DNA of 13,181 bases, taken from an uncultured Actinomycetes bacterium (GTDB lineage Bacteria > Actinomycetota > Thermoleophilia > Solirubrobacterales > 70-9). Below are positions 12,321 to 13,181 of this stretch, in pieces. The stretch lies in assembly GCA_946886425.1 (NCBI GenBank), contig CAMPIP010000054.1, positions 1 through 13,181 of the forward strand, in the 5' to 3' direction. The notes below the pieces were generated by a model. That model was not told the origin of the DNA, did no database searches, and saw only the letters and a program-made list of their open reading frames with translations. Made by a program: the position numbers and the translations under genes. Numbering within the stretch: the stretch's first letter is position 1; each line of letters opens with the position of its first letter.

Positions 12321-12902
12321 ATGAACGCAAAACTGCCCCCAGCCCTCAGCAATCGTCAGCTACTCACGGCGCTCAGCCATCCGACGCGAACGCATCTACT
12401 AATGACGCTCAGCGAGCGAATTGAGACGCCAAAGAACCTCGCAGGCGAACTCGGATGCCCGATTCGGCACGTTGAATATCACCTCGGAGTCCTAGAAGAC
12501 CTCAGTTGCGTTGAACTCGTGAAGACCGAAGAATCGCCGGGGGGCAAGGTCCTCGCTCACTACTACCGGGCCACCGAACGGCTTTGGTTTGACCGGGAGG
12601 CCTGGAAGGTAGTCGACGACAAGGGCAGGCCCAGCATCACCATGGGCATCCTCGGCAATATGAGCGAGGATCTCACGAAAGCACTCCTCGCCGACACGAT
12701 CGACGAAGGCGAAAACCACATCAGCCGGACCCCGGCCATTCTCGACGAGACTGGCTACGAGCAACTTCTTGTTCTGCTGAGCGACACCCTCGATCGGATA
12801 GTCGGCATTCAGGCCGAATCCGCCAATCGACTAGAGGATGGCGGTGTGCCGATCATGACCAAGATCCATTTGGTTCAGTTCATTTCACCCGACCCGAAGT
12901 AG
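12321..12902 (+). CDS. ArsR-like winged-helix regulator with C-terminal domain
   Basis: A 193-residue DNA-binding protein. The winged helix is near the N-terminus: LSHPTRTHLLMTLSE (18-32), then helix-turn-helix TPKNLAGELGCPIRHVEYHLGVLEDLSCVELV (36-67), and a wing with EESPGGKVLAHYYRAT (70-85). The C-terminal part (86-175) contains LWFDREAW, HISRTPAILDETGYEQLL and a helix with IQAES; I recall this layout from a multi-copy actinobacterial regulator group, with unknown ligand. The ATG at 12321 is chosen over an open extension to 12153, because the extension crosses the palindrome and promoter-like sequence and the domain begins here. Codon use is clearly more AT-rich than in the P450 genes, suggesting recent acquisition or relaxed selection. 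It is divergent from the peptide gene. Confidence 0.82.
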   Translation: MNAKLPPALSNRQLLTALSHPTRTHLLMTLSERIETPKNLAGELGCPIRHVEYHLGVLEDLSCVELVKTEESPGGKVLAHYYRATERLWFDREAWKVVDDKGRPSITMGILGNMSEDLTKALLADTIDEGENHISRTPAILDETGYEQLLVLLSDTLDRIVGIQAESANRLEDGGVPIMTKIHLVQFISPDPK

Positions 12903-12925
12903 CGACTGACGAGCGTCCGCTAGCT

Positions 12926-13017
12926 GCAGCGCGTCATCCTCAAGACGATTGCCGGCCGCTGTGGCCTCGAAGCCGAGGACCCCCGCCCCCGAGCGCGCCC
13001 TGCACCGCAACGTGACG
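12926..13017 (+). pseudogene. Remnant of a cytochrome P450 gene 3' end
   Basis: Bases 12926-13017 align with 10372-10462 of the second P450 gene. The left 39 bases match at about 77 percent (9 mismatches), the right 53 are identical but for one inserted C, which shifts the frame. The left half still reads QRVILKTIAGRCGLEAEDP, corresponding to QRVVLEAMARRLDLEAEDP in the intact enzyme. There is no upstream P450 sequence: the regulator gene ends 23 bases before it. It is not expressed as a P450. It is either a relic of a paralogue or the displaced copy left by an insertion or duplication. Confidence 0.8.
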
Positions 13018-13038
13018 GCCAGGACGCAGGGAGCGAAG

Positions 13039-13051
13039 CGTGCTCCGCACG
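13039..13051 (-). terminator. Short hairpin downstream of tRNA-Ser
   Basis: CGTGC-GGA-GCACG on the minus strand, a 5-bp stem 39 bases past the tRNA 3' end. No T-run follows, so a role in ending tRNA transcription is only possible. Confidence 0.25.
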
Positions 13052-13090
13052 TGAGCGACCGAGGACGCCGCCATGCGCCGCCCCGAGCAG

Positions 13091-13179
13091 CGGAGAGGGA
13101 GGGATTCGAACCCTCGAGAGAGCTTGCGCCCCCTACTCGCTTAGCAGGCGAGTGCCTTCAGCCACTCGGCCACCTCTCC
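13091..13179 (-). tRNA. tRNA-Ser (anticodon GCT)
   Basis: An 89-base class II tRNA on the minus strand: acceptor GGAGAGG pairs with CCTCTCC, anticodon stem CTCGC/GCGAG with loop CTGCTAA (anticodon GCT), a long variable arm typical of serine tRNAs, T-arm GAGGG-TTCGAAT-CCCTC and discriminator G. CCA is not encoded. It reads AGC and AGU codons. It forms the right border of the AT-richer regulatory patch. Confidence 0.96.
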
Positions 13180-13181
13180 GG

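Noticed and set aside
1..13181. CRISPR array, transposase, integrase or prophage genes
   Set aside because: No regularly spaced repeats, no terminal inverted repeats and no DDE, tyrosine or serine recombinase motifs were seen on either strand.

Overview
The window is high-GC DNA with codon use strongly biased to G or C in the third position. Several starts (GTG or ATG) lie 6 to 10 bases after a TANNNT box, as in leaderless actinobacterial mRNAs. Gene content (two soluble-type cytochromes P450, DUF2243, DUF2200, DedA, multi-copy ArsR-like winged-helix regulators) fits a Thermoleophilia/Solirubrobacterales-type actinobacterium. That placement is inferred from gene content and memory of such genomes, not from a database match.

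Left part (1-5154): a truncated APC-family amino acid permease reads leftward off the edge. Divergent to it is a DUF998-like membrane protein, which converges on a DedA protein. Rightward then follow a small membrane-anchored coiled-coil protein, a DUF2243 membrane protein, a cytochrome P450 and a DUF2200 protein.

Middle (5155-9085): a decayed leftward reading frame (about 5170-5892) with an in-frame stop lies just downstream of a tRNA-Arg(ACG) gene. Next is a tight leftward operon of pyruvate kinase, an enoyl-CoA hydratase/isomerase-like protein (ATGA overlap) and a GNAT acetyltransferase. The pyruvate kinase gene and a second, divergent P450 gene share a 116-base spacer. It carries a perfect TGTGA-N6-TCACA palindrome, the CRP/GlxR consensus, well placed for both promoters.

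Right part (10514-13090): an AT-richer regulatory patch. Leftward it holds an 18-residue Cys-containing peptide gene with a very strong Shine-Dalgarno sequence, a 12-bp hairpin just past its stop, a winged-helix regulator, an apparently structured RNA segment, a 124-residue conserved-looking protein and a second winged-helix regulator. Divergently it holds a third, larger winged-helix regulator behind a perfect palindrome. The patch is bounded on the left by the 3' part of the second P450 gene and on the right by a decayed copy of that same stretch, next to a tRNA-Ser(GCT) gene. This patch is the best candidate for an undescribed system: a peptide and regulator module with RNA-level and operator-level control. 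No transposase, integrase or CRISPR array was seen.
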